NCBI GenBank assembly: GCA_921293015.1
Contig: OV121098.1
Span: 11,445,016 to 11,509,015 of the forward strand
Direction of reading: 5' to 3'
DNA: 64,000 nt
Origin: Phorcus lineatus
Taxonomy: Eukaryota; Mollusca; Gastropoda; Trochida; Trochidae
The notes beneath the pieces were generated by a model, which was not told the DNA's origin, did no database searches, and was given only the letters and a program-made list of their open reading frames with translations. Within the stretch, counting starts at the first letter, position 1. Every line of letters begins with the position of its first letter. Position numbers and translations under genes: made by a program. This document shows, one piece after another, positions 10,481 through 22,363 of the stretch.

Positions 10481-12600
10481 TATATTTAGAGGGTAGAAAT
10501 TTTATTTTTTTATTTCAAATATGGAAACATTTCACTAATTCTATTGATTAATGGTTAACCATTTTTACAAGCGCAGAGGCCTTCACATATGGTAAAATTC
10601 ATGCACTTATTAGTGACAATTTCTTTTTTACTTCCTTCTTTTGAAAAATGTGGAAAAAGCAACAATTAGATGATAATAATCTTTGCATGTCTTATTGGTT
10701 TCATCTAGATGTAGAACCAAAATGGTCTTGCAGACCTTCCTCCCCACAATAGATTTACAACAATAGATTTCTGATGAAGGGGGCTAAAGTAGCATGAGTT
10801 TTTTCATTGAAGAACCTTTATCTTGTTGTGTTTGTGTTTGGTGGGTTTCCGGCTCCCTTTTCTTTTCAACTGTTGCGCCGCGCCAGTTAGATCCAAAGAA
10901 CCCTCCAAGATCACCGTAGAGCAGCGCCACCTCATTTTATTAATCTTTTTAATGTAAGTAAAAAAAAAACTCTTGACAATCTAATTTAAAAAATCTCATC
11001 TCAACCTTTATATCCTTGGTTGGACCAAATAATGATTTATTAATCACAGATTAATCTGAATACATACATGAAGGGCAAATTCCTATGGAGGATAGAAATA
11101 AAAATATAAATAAAAGTTACAATTACAACAAGAATATTAGGAAAAATGCAACTTAACTATGTGAAGTTCAAGAAAAATTCATGAAACTGTTAATCATGTT
11201 TTATTAAAATAAATTTCAAAATTTCATCATTTCATTGTGAACTGAAAGCTGAATTTTGATCTTTTGTGCCTTTTTTTAACTGTATGGCCGCATTGTCTTG
11301 AACAACCCATGTGAAAACATCCATTATCCTGAGCAAATTCCGCTCAGTTTCCACTAAAATTGGTCACGGCTGTAGTCGGATGGTCGACCTGCCCGATGAC
11401 TGATGGCCGATGACTATCCGAGACTATCCGAGAAATTGTAGTTTGATGACAGAGACATGAGCTTTAAATCTTCAGAAACAGCATCTATCGTCGCAGCTGT
11501 ACAAGTGGGTAACTGATGAAGGGTGGGTTGCTGGTGATCTTTTAGTGTAATCCTGCTTCACTGTGTATTAAATACAAACTTTTAAGACAGTCAGCAAGTC
11601 TAATTGACTGCAAACACATAAAATAAAGAGCCTATGAAAAGAATATTATAAATTAAGGAACATTAAATAAAGATATTTCAATGACTAAAATTTAGTCTAC
11701 TTTGTGTGCTATGATTGACATATGGTGTTGACCTAAAATGAAATGCAAAAAGCACATTGAGGATGCTGTCAATGAGGATATGTATGCTGTACAAATTTTA
11801 TTAATATCATCCTCATCGCTAAGTCGTGGTAAACTGGTGGAAGTGGTGGATTAAGACCTTTAGGTTGTCATGGTAATTATATGGAGAAAAATGTGGTTTA
11901 AGAGGAGCTCCCAAATCTCTCTAACAATAATCTGAGCACATTAACCCCATGGAGTCCGCATGTATAAAGTGGATCCTTTGAAATCCACCTAACTTTAAAG
12001 GCAGATCAACGCCTATATCATCTCTGCAATTAGGGCATGCCCTTAAACCTACCATGACCAATGTTTACCTGAGATGTTTATGAGGAAATGGACAATGGTC
12101 AACACACCAGGATGCACCTGAATTGTCTTGATCTAGCTTCTTCAGGTGTTTTTCTGCATAGGCCAAGAGGTTACTCATCTCCATTCAAGTCAGTGACTGG
12201 AAATGTATGACATAGACTCTAAAACACTGAGAAAAACACCAATATTAAAGAGGATTTTATTTCAATCATCATCACATGGCCAAGAATGCATTAATGCTGT
12301 AGAAAGTGTTTATTGATGGGAGATCATCTACAAGAAAATTCGTTTTTGAATTCTATTTTGACGCTTAGGAGGTTATCTTTTGAAGTCACCTAGCCAATTG
12401 CATGTTTAATGACACAATAATAATTCATTATTGGAATATTTAAATGTAATGTTCAACATATCCTTAATGATTTGATCCCATGATTGGGTCAAATTCAAGT
12501 TACCATGACGTTATGGGAGTGCTTGTTAACTGTTCATTTACACCCAGACGAGCGAGTTCAAATTATTCCCGACCATTTAATCTTGGGAGTCATTGTCCAG
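10481..12600. other. non-coding DNA, no supported gene
   Basis: AT-rich sequence with no frame of interest and no clear repeat belonging to the families listed. A short local duplication, GATGACTATCCGAGACTATC, occurs near 11410. Confidence 0.55.
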
Positions 12601-12639
12601 TGAAGTTTTGATGATCTGTTGAATGGCAAGAATTACTAC

Positions 12640-13080
12640 ACTCCTCAGTAGGTGGTCATTACTTATGGTCAAGAGTTTAGTGTTGTCCAGGGTGGAAAAT
12701 AGCCGTGTTTTATGAGGTAATAGTCAACAAGGGGGAGGTATTGAATATCCCCTTATCGTACCAAGTTTTATTCAAAACTGTAGATGCAGAACTTCTAAAC
12801 TGTAGTCATTGCTAGTTGTCCAGGGTAGAAGAGGAATTAGTTAACAAAAGGGGAGGTAAAACTGCTCCCGGTATAGTCCCAAGTTGTCTTCCGAGAGTCA
12901 ACAGTGACGGTGAATAAACTATGAGCAATTGTCATCACTTTACTTACGCCCAAGTGTTTATTGAAGTCCTTAGTTAAAATAGTTGTGTTACATGAAGTTT
13001 AAGTTAACAAGGGTATTGGATTACTATTATACTTAAATAGTGTAGGAGACAACTCCTACTCTGTTGTCATGAAATTGTTT
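12640..13080 (+). repeat. degenerate tandem array, part 1
   Basis: About three diverged units of roughly 160-170 bp share the order: GTGGTCATTACTTATGGTCA, TTGTCCAGGGT(A/G)GAA, GTTAACAAGGGGGAGGTA, a CTGCTCCC-like phrase, then AGAACTTCTAAACTGTAG. The same unit continues at 14530-15050 after an unrelated stretch holding a 253-bp duplication. Confidence 0.6.
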
Positions 13081-13858
13081 GCTTTACTGATATCCAAGCG
13101 CATCTTCCACTGCATGGCTTTAAATTGCAGCAGGCTCTATCACTGGCTAATTTAAACCTTGCTGCCAGCCAGTCAAAATTGTGTCTTGAGTGCAGTGCCC
13201 GTCAAAAAGTTGCAATTCACATATGATTTCTTATTGACTATAGAGACCCATTGTGGTGAAAAGCATTGAAAAGTACTGTAAATGCAGCAAGGCCTATCTT
13301 AGCAAGTCATTGAGGCTGGCATAACAGCCTAGGATTCAGTCTATGAAATATAGTATTCAAATATAATGAATGTTTTTTAACATTTATTACTTGGTCTTGT
13401 AGTTTGATGTATAATTGCTGAGGGCTAGACTGAAGACCGTAGACTCAATTAAAAGGCCCCAATTTCATAAACAGCCAGTGATGAAGCAAACTACAGCTGC
13501 AAGGGTACTTTCCTCCAGACTCGTAGCTTCCTAATATGACAGTGCTAATAACTGTATAAATATTCTTCATATTTTTTCTATATATTCCTATATGTATATG
13601 TTTTTCAATATTTTCAAGTTGTAAGTAAATTCACAACAGAAACATGTCAATTCTCTTATACAAACACCTGAGGCAATCACCTACCCAGATGAATAGTCTT
13701 TTATATGCTTTAGTAATTAACAACTCTTTATTGTCCATCACTTTAGGCAATCGAAATGAAACAATTGTAACATCTATATTTAAGGATATATCATGTCAGT
13801 CATACTCTATTTGACATTTAATATGCTTGAGGGCTTAACAGCTTTCAGTCATGTGAAT

Positions 13859-14397
13859 CCCTTAAATAGGGCCCTCTCTGAAACAAACATCAGTGGAGCC
13901 GAGAGTGGAGACCAGAGTGGAGCCCAGAGTGGAATCTACAACAGGGAATGAGTGTGGAGTCTAGGGTCAACTTCACAGCTGACCTTTTCCTTCACACTCA
14001 TGATGTCATAATGAAATAATCATCATCTCTATGACGTCATCTTTTGTGTCTATCTGTCCACTCCTGTCTGATCAGATGTTCTCCTCTGAACTCCGAGGTT
14101 GGATCCTATAGCCCTTAAATAGGGCCCTCTCTGAAACAAACATCAGTGGAGCCAAGAGTGGAGACCAGAGTGGAGCCAAGAGTGGAGCCCAGAGTGGAGC
14201 CCAGAGTGGAATCTACAACGGGGAATGAGTGTGGAGTCTAGGGTCAACTTCACAGCTGACCTTTTTCTTCACACTCATGATGTCATTGTGAAATAAACCA
14301 TCATCTCTATGACGTCATCTTTTGTGTCTATCTGTCCACTCCTGTCTGATCAGATGCTCTCCCCGGAACTTCGAGGTTGGATCCTATAGCATCAAGC
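13859..14397 (+). repeat. 253-bp tandem duplication with an internal minisatellite
   Basis: CCCTTAAATAGGGCCCTCTC starts both copies (13859 and 14112). Each contains a variable run of AGTGGAGCC(C/A)AG-like units (more units in copy 2), then GGAATGAGTGTGGAGTCTAG and TCTATGACGTCATC, and ends near GAGGTTGGATCCTATAGC. The copies are nearly identical, so the event is recent. Each copy carries one CRE-like TGACGTCA. Confidence 0.85.
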
Positions 14398-14529
14398 TAA
14401 TTCCTTGGGATAAGTCTAGACTGGTGTCAACCTGTGAGATGGTATTAATGCCTATCGTCCTGCGGGTTGGCGCCTTCTTTGACACTAAGATGAATATCCC
14501 CACAATGGTCATCACTCAATGGGTACGGT

Positions 14530-15050
14530 AATTCTTATGGCTAGGACTAAATTGTTAACAGTGGGGGTGGTAAAACTGCTCCCAGAATGAACCCAAATTC
14601 TTGAACCCAATATTACAGGAAGAAGTTCTTAAGTGTGGTCATTGCTGTATGAATGTTACTTATATGGTCAAGAATCTTTTGTGGTCAAGGGTAAATGATG
14701 ATTGCTGGGTGTTAACAATAGCTAACAAGGGGGGAGGTAAAAATGCTCCTTGAATAGACCTGGGGTATCTCCTCCAGATCCAATTGGATACGGCAAGAAC
14801 TTTTAGAAATTGGTCATTGGTACAAATGATCCCTGAATAGATCTGGGATATCTCCTTCAGATCCAAGAGTCTAAAGCAAGAACTTTTAGAAATTGGTCAT
14901 TGGTATGTTGATATTACTTATGGTCCAATATCTGTTTATTCCAGGGTAGAAATAACTATTATTTATGTGTTAACAAGGGGGAGATAATATGGCTCCTTGT
15001 GAAAACCTGAGGTAGTTGGTGAAGAATTTCTAAGCTGTAGTCCCTAGTGT
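14530..15050 (+). repeat. degenerate tandem array, part 2
   Basis: Further units of the 12640-13080 family. Landmarks are TTAACAGTGGGGGTGGTAAA, GGTAAAACTGCTCCC, AAGAACTTTTAGAAATTGGT (twice, near 14792 and 14878), CATTGGTATGTTGATATTAC and GTTAACAAGGGGGAGATAA. There are about three diverged units. Confidence 0.6.
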
Positions 15051-15119
15051 AAGATAAGATAAGATAAGCTTTATTGTCCCAATATTTTGAAAAGGGAAAT
15101 TTGTTTTGTATAATTACAA
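15051..15119 (-). mobile_element. 3' end of a LINE-type retrotransposon (reverse orientation)
   Basis: Read on the minus strand the segment ends GACAATAAAGCTTATCTTATC and then repeats TTATC. An AATAAA followed by a short 3' microsatellite is typical of CR1/L2-like LINE tails. Only the tail is recognisable; no reverse-transcriptase frame is present. Confidence 0.5.
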
Positions 15120-15188
15120 CTCTCCAGAGTGATACATATGGCCAAAAGTTTATTGTGTTCCTTGGTAGGCAGAGAGGTGATTATATAT

Positions 15189-15330
15189 TTACAGTGACAA
15201 CAACCCAACAATCTAATGATTTTGGTAATTAGCTGTTCATGCCCTGTAACAAATTACATCAGGAAAAACCCACAGGGGTGAAATCAAAGAAAACAATGAT
15301 CATTTTTTACAGTGACAACAACCCAACAAC
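15189..15330. repeat. short direct repeat pair
   Basis: TTTACAGTGACAACAACCCA occurs at about 15189 and again at about 15308, roughly 118 bp apart. It may be a remnant tandem duplication or an insertion duplication. Confidence 0.5.
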
Positions 15331-15339
15331 CTAGCTTAT

Positions 15340-17220
15340 GGTTGCCATGAGATTCAAATAGTACAGCTAGGTTAATTGGCTCACCATACATGAGCTATTT
15401 AACATCTGTTATATCTTTCGATGACCCTCCCTTTACAAGAATTATACAGTTGTAAAATCTTTCAATTGAGGACTCAGCCAGAATTCTGTAATGCTCGAAT
15501 CATAAATTTTAAATACCTTTGAAAGGCATTGAATTTAAAGTTGAATTTGAATTCTTTGATCATTGGCAACATGGCTGTTAGGTTGACACCTTGTCCACTT
15601 ATTGCTCTGCACCTAATGGTCAAGAAGAACTTCAAAGAGTGGTCATCCTATTGTCCATCTGTAACCTTGGCGACCCAGAAGCCCTCACTGTTTGCAACCA
15701 ATCATTATCTCCCATCTGCTTTGGCAGCCATCTTGGTTCTTATTGGCCTGATCAGATTCAACATGGTGACCTTTGACAGTCCATAGTGACCTTTGACATT
15801 ATTCTAATTACATATGTCATGATTACAAGGTTACTCTGACATTGAGATCTGTATTCACCATATGAGGTTAATTAGTGTTGATTTTGGATGAGTTATAGTT
15901 CGTTAATTTTAATAAGGATTTGGGGAAAGGTGTTAACTGTGTATTATTCCCATTCTGTTGGATTGATACATGTTGTCCTGCTATTGTTCCAGTGGCAGGG
16001 AGGGGATTAACTTGTCCATATATTTTTATGAATTTGTACAAGGGCTAATGATTCATTAATGTCAGGCATTCTTTTTATACAAAAATTTAATTATTTTGTT
16101 GGTTTCAAATTAATTATAGCTATAGATTTGGTTTCAAGTAGCAAATGGAAATTTGATTAACTTGAAGTGCAGATGGTAGGACCAGAAATATAATTTTATA
16201 CCCTTCCTGACTTTCTTAACACTTTGGTTAAACAGATCACACATGGGGGTGTGCAGGTTTAAAATCTTGTATCAATGTACATAATAAAGATATATATAAA
16301 CTTAATCAACTTTTTCTTGGGTAAATATGTTGGATTTGAGAATACGTAAAATCTGGATCCATCAGATAACTTTAATAATGTATTACAGGTACAAACCTAC
16401 AGGTGGGGTCTGATAGGACTGCCTCTGATAGACCATTAAGTCATTAAGAGGGTTAATTGGGTTAAAAAAAATGGAAATCTTTCTCTTCATAAATTTATTC
16501 AAATGTATTCCTAAGACATCCATGCATATAAAAGGGACATCCGTAATAAAAAAAAAAGTCAGGGTGTCCGGACCCCCCTTTTGAAAATCAATTATAGATT
16601 CAAGTCAATAAAAATCAATTTTAACCCCCCCTTGACAATTTCTGAATCTGAAGCATAGTAAATCATATATAGCCCCCCCCCCCCCCCCCCCCCCCCCTGA
16701 CAATTTCCGAATCCAAACCCCCCTCTACCCCCCCTTTCAAAAATCCTAGATCCACCACTGCTAACCATCACTACATTCTATGTAAATGGATCCAACCAGG
16801 AGATAGTGACATGTGACTTTCATTAGAGGCTGACCACTCACACAGGAAGAAAAAGACAAGGAAACCCTTTCTAGCCCACCTGTATGCGTGATCGTTAACT
16901 CACCTGCCGAATATTAAATTTCATGTTTTCAGGAAGCTGTCTTCATTTGTCACTGAGAATAATCCCCCAGTTTGCAAATCTCAAAGTCATAGAAAGTGCT
17001 ATCGCGCTCATACAAGTCAAAACTATCTTATTTCTAATTCTGTTGATCAAACCATTGACTTGTCATCGAACCAGACCTTGCAATAAAGGCCTTGAAGTCT
17101 TATAATCATTAATCCTTCATATGATAGCCTGGCGGGGGACGAGAGATGATTAATGGTCGATCTGAATAAAACGTTATCCACACGACTGATAAACACTGGT
17201 CATCATAAACACCTTAGAAT
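15340..17220. other. non-coding DNA with poly-C repeat debris
   Basis: No supported gene. 16545-16760 contains alternating phrases TGTCCGGACCCCCC, TTGACAATTTCTGAATC, a run of 25 C (16673-16697) and ATCCTAGATCCACCACTG, which looks like decayed repeat DNA. 16934-17086 is open after a TTTTCAG acceptor, but a second frame is open too, so it is not called as an exon. Confidence 0.5.
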
Positions 17221-17229
17221 TCCCTACTG

Positions 17230-17292
17230 AATACAACTCGTATCACACCTTTGTTTGACCTCAATACGACTCGTATCACACCTTTGTTTGAC
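17230..17292. repeat. ~33-bp tandem duplication
   Basis: CTCGTATCACACCTTTGTTT occurs twice, each preceded by AATAC. Just downstream, AACCATTGTCT and AGACAATGGTT form a small inverted repeat (about 17311-17353). Confidence 0.7.
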
Positions 17293-17487
17293 TATCAGAT
17301 GACCAGGTAACCATTGTCTGGCTGACTGGACGGCGGCTGGACAGACAATGGTTATCACCCGTGGCAACAATGTTGACAACAATGGCTGGACAATGAGACT
17401 GACCAACAGTGGTCAGAAAGGGATGTTTGAAGTGGTCAAAGTATTGCTTCAGTTTGGATAGTATGTCTCTCTGCTGTATGTGCATGG

Positions 17488-17735
17488 CTCTGATGGGTGG
17501 GAAATAGTATATTGTGAAAACTTTCAAGACCCTGCAAAAAAGATGAATACTTTTGAATGAAGGCTTTGATTGGTGGAAATACTAAATTGTGAAAACTTTC
17601 AAGACCCTAGGCTGCAACAAACTTGAATCCTTTTATAGCTTAAGTCTCTGAAGGGTAGAAAGTAGCAAATTGAAAAAACTTTCAAGATTTTTAATCCATC
17701 AAAACCAAGGCTCTGATTGGTTGAAAAAAGTGAAT
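17488..17735 (+). repeat. degenerate ~75-80-bp tandem array
   Basis: Four diverged units carry GCTCTGATTGGTGG-like sequence followed by AATTGTGAAAACTTTCAAGA and CCTTTTATAG-like spacers. Confidence 0.65.
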
Positions 17736-17835
17736 GCTTTACTAAAACTATTTTAACTAAAATCAAACAATCAGTCTCCCTTCAGGTCAGTTTTTATTTT
17801 AAAAAACTCTAAAACAAACTTTAATCCTAGTTATC

Positions 17836-18062
17836 CCCCGCCCAACGTAGTTGGCGGGGGATATTGAAATGGTGTCCATCCCGATAATGTTTCCGGAGCA
17901 CAACTCCAAAACGGTGAGACCTATCTCATTCCATGGAAACGTAACATAGGATTTCTTAAAGGTTGTTTGTAGAAAAACAACATGATCACTGTTCAATATT
18001 CCACAACTAGTATCCTTAACTACCCTTTCCCTTTGGCGGGGGATATAGCTGACTCTGTCTGC
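17836..18062 (+). mobile_element. short Helitron/Helentron-like non-autonomous element (candidate)
   Basis: Begins with a hairpin, ATCCCCCGCCCAACGTAGTTGG then CGGGGGATAT (written here in two parts), includes one diverged core unit (TTTCCGGAGCACAACTCC ... TTCCATGGAAACGTAAC), and ends with GGCGGGGGATATAGC then CTGCTTG|TTG. The layout matches the larger element at 18211, which also ends CTTG|TTT. The class assignment is inference. Confidence 0.45.
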
Positions 18063-18210
18063 TTGTTGAATTTAAAACTTGCACTCGTAAAACTATGCCA
18101 GAGTGGTTGATCATGTGAAGTGGGAACTCAAAACTGTTGACACAAAAGAAGAGCTAAAACATTGTAACAGAGCCTTCATAACTTCAAGAAAGGACTCCGT
18201 TTTTGTTTTT

Positions 18211-19636
18211 ATACCCCTGCCTTACAGCGTAAGCGGGGGTATATAGCGTTCATTCTGTCCGTCCGTCTGTCCGTCTGTCCGTCCGTCACAAATCTTTGTC
18301 CGGAGCATATCTCCTAAACTATACATGCTAGCTTCACCAAACTTCATACACTTATCAACCATGATCCTTAGATGTGCCTTTTGAGGGTTAGACCAACAAA
18401 TGATTTTTATTTTTTGCAGTTTCCATGGAAACATGACTAAAACAGTGACTCTATGACCAAGTCCTTTGTCTGGAGCATATCTCCTAAACTATACATGCTA
18501 GCTTCACCAAACTTCATACACTTATCAACCATGATCCCTAGATGTGCCTTTTGAGGGTTAGACCAACAAATGATTTTTATTTTTTGCGGTTTCCATGGAA
18601 ACATGACTAAAACAGTGACTCTATGACCAAGTCCTTTGTCCGGAGCATATCTCCTAAACTATACATGCTAGCTTCACCAAACTTCATACACTTATCAACC
18701 ATGATCCCTAGATGTGCCTTTTGAGGGTTAGACCAACAAATGATTTTTATTTTTTGCGGTTTCCATGGAAACATGACTAAAACAGTGACTCTATGACCAA
18801 GTCCTTTGTCCGGAGCATATCTCCTAAACTATACATGCTAGCTTCAACAAACTTCATACACTTATCAACCATGATCCCTAGATGTGCCTTTTGAGGGTTA
18901 GACCACCAAATGATTTTTATTTTTTTAGGTTTCCATGGAAACATGACTAAAACAGTGACTCTATGACCAAGTCCTTTGTCCGGAGCATTTATCCTAAACT
19001 ATATACATGCTATCTTCATCAAACTTCATACACTTATCAACCATGATCCCTAGATGTGATTTTGAGGGTTAGACCAACAAATGATTTTTATTTTTTGCGG
19101 TTTCCATGGAAACATGACTTAAACAGTGACAAAGTCCTTTGTACGGAGTATATCTTCATAACTATACATGCTATCTTTACCAAACTTCATACACTTATCA
19201 ACCATGATCCATTGATGTGCCTTTTGAGGGTTAGACCAACAAATGATTTTTATTTTTTTTGCGCTTTCCATGGAAACATGACTGAAACAGTGAATTTATG
19301 ACTAAGTCCTTTGTCCGGAGTATATCTTCTAAACCGTACATGCTATCATCACCAAACTTCATACACTTATCCATATTGGTGCGTCTCTTGAGGGTAAGAC
19401 CAAAAAATTATTTTTATTTTTTGCGTTTTACATGGAAACGTTACTAAAACAATGACTATCTGACAAAGTGCTTTTTCCTGAGCATATCTCCTAAACTATA
19501 CATGCTAGCTTCAACAAACTTAATACACTTATCAACCATGATCCCTAAGTGAGCTTTTTGAGGGTAAGACCAACAAAGAAAGCCAGACTATAGTTTGAAG
19601 CGGGGGTATGTGAGCTGTGCTCACTTCTTTACTTGT
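18211..19636 (+). mobile_element. Helitron/Helentron-like element with eight ~170-bp core repeats
   Basis: Starts ATACCCCTGCCTTACAGCGT then AAGCGGGGGTATATAG (hairpin), followed by a GTCCGTCCGTCTGTCCGTC microsatellite. Eight core units then begin at CGGAGCATATCTCCTAAACT-like sequence at about 18301, 18471, 18641, 18811, 18981, 19144, 19316 and 19478. The first five are spaced exactly 170 bp and are nearly identical; the last three are diverged. Each includes TTCCATGGAAACATGACT. The end is GAAGCGGGGGTATGTGAGC then TTACTTG|TTTTT. Hairpin, microsatellite and tandem core is the layout of non-autonomous Helentrons. No RepHel gene is present. Confidence 0.6.
18301..19570 (+). repeat. 170-bp tandem repeat array
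   Basis: The core array of the element above. Landmarks per unit: ACTATACATGCTAGCTTCAC, CATACACTTATCAACCATGA, TTTTGAGGGTTAGACCAACA. Units 2-4 are almost identical, which indicates recent amplification or gene conversion. Confidence 0.9.
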
Positions 19637-20055
19637 TTTTCATACCAAATATTGAAAAATACACTTTTGGAGAAACTTTTTTTTCAGGGACTATATGTTA
19701 ATCTACAATGTTGCATGTAATCTTATACGTACAGACCTTTATTTGCCTATTGCACCTATGTTATTTGAAAGACTGACAGCTAGTCCAGATGACGTATACA
19801 GATACTCAATGACTACTTCCCTAAGGGTTTGGGGTTGAGGACTTGGTTGTTAGGGATCCCCTACTGATACAGCTAACTACAGGGGAGTGTCGGTGGACGG
19901 TGCTTGTAATTATAAGTGTGGAAGGGCAGGTCAAGCCCTGTCTGAAGTATGCAGACAAATTATGACCCCTAGCTGGACAGTGGGCCCTAGTGATGCATGG
20001 ACAGGACATGCTATAAATTACACTGAATAGACTGGCATCAGCAGGGGCAATGAGG

Positions 20056-20520
20056 GAGGGGAGGGAGAGAGGGAGGGAGGGCGAGAGGGAGGGTGAGAGA
20101 GAGAGAGAGACAGGTACAGAGAGGGACAGTCACAATTTTTTTAGAAATGGAGAGAGACAGAGAGAGACACTTCTAGAGAGAGACAGAAAGAGACACTTCT
20201 AGAGAGAGACAGAAAGAGACAGAGAAACTTCTAGAGAGAGACACAGAGAGACAGAGAGAGACAGAAAGTGAGAGAAACACTTCTAGAGACAAACAGAGAG
20301 ACAGAGACACAGAGAGAGACACATAGAGAGAGACAGAGAAACATGCACTTCTGTAGAGACACTTCTAGAGAGACAGAGACAGAGAGAGATACTTCTAGAG
20401 AGACAGAGAGACACTTCTATAGAGACACAGAGAGAGACAGAGTCACAGAGAGACACTTCTATAGAGACACAGAGAGACACTTCTAGAGAGACACAGACAG
20501 AGAGACAGAGTTTGGGACAA
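20056..20520 (+). repeat. GA-rich simple repeat with ACACTTCTAGAGAGA interruptions
   Basis: Mixed GAGA/GACAGA repeats are punctuated by CACTTCTAGAGAG or CACTTCTATAGAG. The long frames on both strands here encode only RETERD/SLCLS-like low-complexity peptides and are not genes. A (TA)n run follows at about 20567. Confidence 0.9.
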
Positions 20521-20720
20521 ATAGACAGACCATATAGTTATGGCCGATTGGTGGTATATGTACATATATATATATATATATAGCAGAGAGATTGAAAGAT
20601 GGACGAGAAACTAGCAAAAAGAGAGGAAGATAACCAAAAATATTCAAGACAGATTTAAAGAGAAAGACGATCAGCTTAGACACACCAACCGTTAGTTGAT
20701 AGGTGTTTGACTGGGGTAAC

Positions 20721-22206
20721 ATATAATACGTAGATGTTCAGAATAGCCCAATTTCAACTTTTTAAATATTTTAGGTGACAACCTCAAATAACCTGTGTCA
20801 CAATCAGGACTTGTTATCAATAATTGTGACAATCGATAAATTTATTGAATATCTTACATAATTTGAAATAAGTTTTATCAAATGTTCAGCGAAACGATTC
20901 CTCCACCGAACAGATGTCACAACCTCCCCTTTCTGAATAACAGGTGACAACCTCTGTCAAATGATCTTTGTTTTGTTTAAACAATGGCCGCCGATGATAT
21001 GACAGTCCAGCAGTTACAATAGGCTCGCAGTGAATAAGCAGACAGTGAGTGATTGGCTATTGTTAAAATGGGCAGATGATGCACTGGCCTTCCATGTATG
21101 TCTGACACCCTGTGTCAGATCCACATGTTTTGAAAATAAACCTTGAATAGAAAATATGCTTGTTACATCGTCAGGGTTGGGTCATTAGCACAGAGGGTTA
21201 AAGGTCAAGTCTCGATGATTTGTCTTTGACATTAAAATACAGAATGGTATCAATCAAACAAAGGTTTTTTTTCATATCTTAGGTTTTCAATCGCCATATT
21301 GTTCATATTTTTTGGTCTTTATAACAGAATATGTAACTTATTGTAAATTGGTTTTCATTTTCTGCAATTTTATCAATTTCCTGAACTGAATTATATACCA
21401 TTGTCTTTTGAAAAAATGGCACATACATACTTATGTGGATTCATCAAGTGATTGCCAGAAAATTTTTACGTCTATGCAAAAAAAGTAAAGCTCAAAATTG
21501 CTATTAGAAGATTTTGAATGCTTGATTTAGGGATGATTAGATTTTATGGCATTTGTTCAGAAATGAAATTTATTCATATCGATCCTTTTATTTAGAATTG
21601 AATTAAAGGTCACATTACCAGATAATATAAAGTTGGAAGGTGTGGGACAAATAATTATTTAACACATCATAGTCTTAATAGTTCAAATATTTGCACTGAG
21701 CAGGCATCAAGGCTTGTAAAATCTCCAACTTGTTATAAAAAAAGTGTGAATTCTCTTTAAGGTACGTTGCTTAATTCCCTATTCACTTTTGAATGATACA
21801 ATTTTTTCATTGCAATATCAGGATTATCAAATTTTATTATAAAGTATTATCAATTAACTTATTATTCTAGTTTGGCTTTAGCGGAAACAAAATTATGTGA
21901 AAATGTTAAGAATCCTGTGATTTTCAACAAATTAATGAGAGTTCCAATTTATTCATTCACCATATTTTAATACTGATCGTTAGGAAATTGTGAATTATGA
22001 TTTAAAATTTGAACTTTTTTCCTTGTCGTCGGTTGTCGTAAAAAAAAAACCCTTGTGAAAACATAATAGTTGCATACTTATAACCCATTTCAAATGTATT
22101 TATTTGTCAGTCCTGTTGCAAGAGGGTCCTCACCCTCTATTTTCAGGACAAAAAATGATGCAATGATACTATGAAAAGACATGGCTTCCGAGTACCTATA
22201 ATTTAT
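20721..22206. other. non-coding DNA, no supported gene
   Basis: AT-rich; nothing recognisable on either strand. Confidence 0.55.
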
Positions 22207-22359
22207 GCGGACAGACAGACAGACAGACAGTTTATTCATGTTTCACCTCAACATAATACAAAAATATATATACATTCATTGAAATACAAAATCAATTTAT
22301 TATAAAGTTGAGCCATTCTTAAGGAATTACGAGAGACACTTTTCATTTTCATTTATGCA
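22207..22359 (-). mobile_element. 3' end of a LINE-type retrotransposon (reverse orientation)
   Basis: On the minus strand the sequence ends GAGGTGAAACATGAATAAAC and then (TGTC)n. AATAAA with a tetranucleotide tail is typical of CR1/L2-like LINE ends. The piggyBac derivative is inserted directly next to it, and the sequence after the second TTAA (24781 onward, AGAAAGCATAAAATTCC) may be its continuation. Confidence 0.5.
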
Positions 22360-22363
22360 TTAA

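Noticed and set aside
16934-17086. 51-codon open frame after TTTTCAG
   Set aside because: A second frame is open across the same bases, so openness is uninformative; no donor or homology support.
20268-20486. 72- and 65-codon frames on both strands
   Set aside because: Produced by the GA-rich simple repeat.
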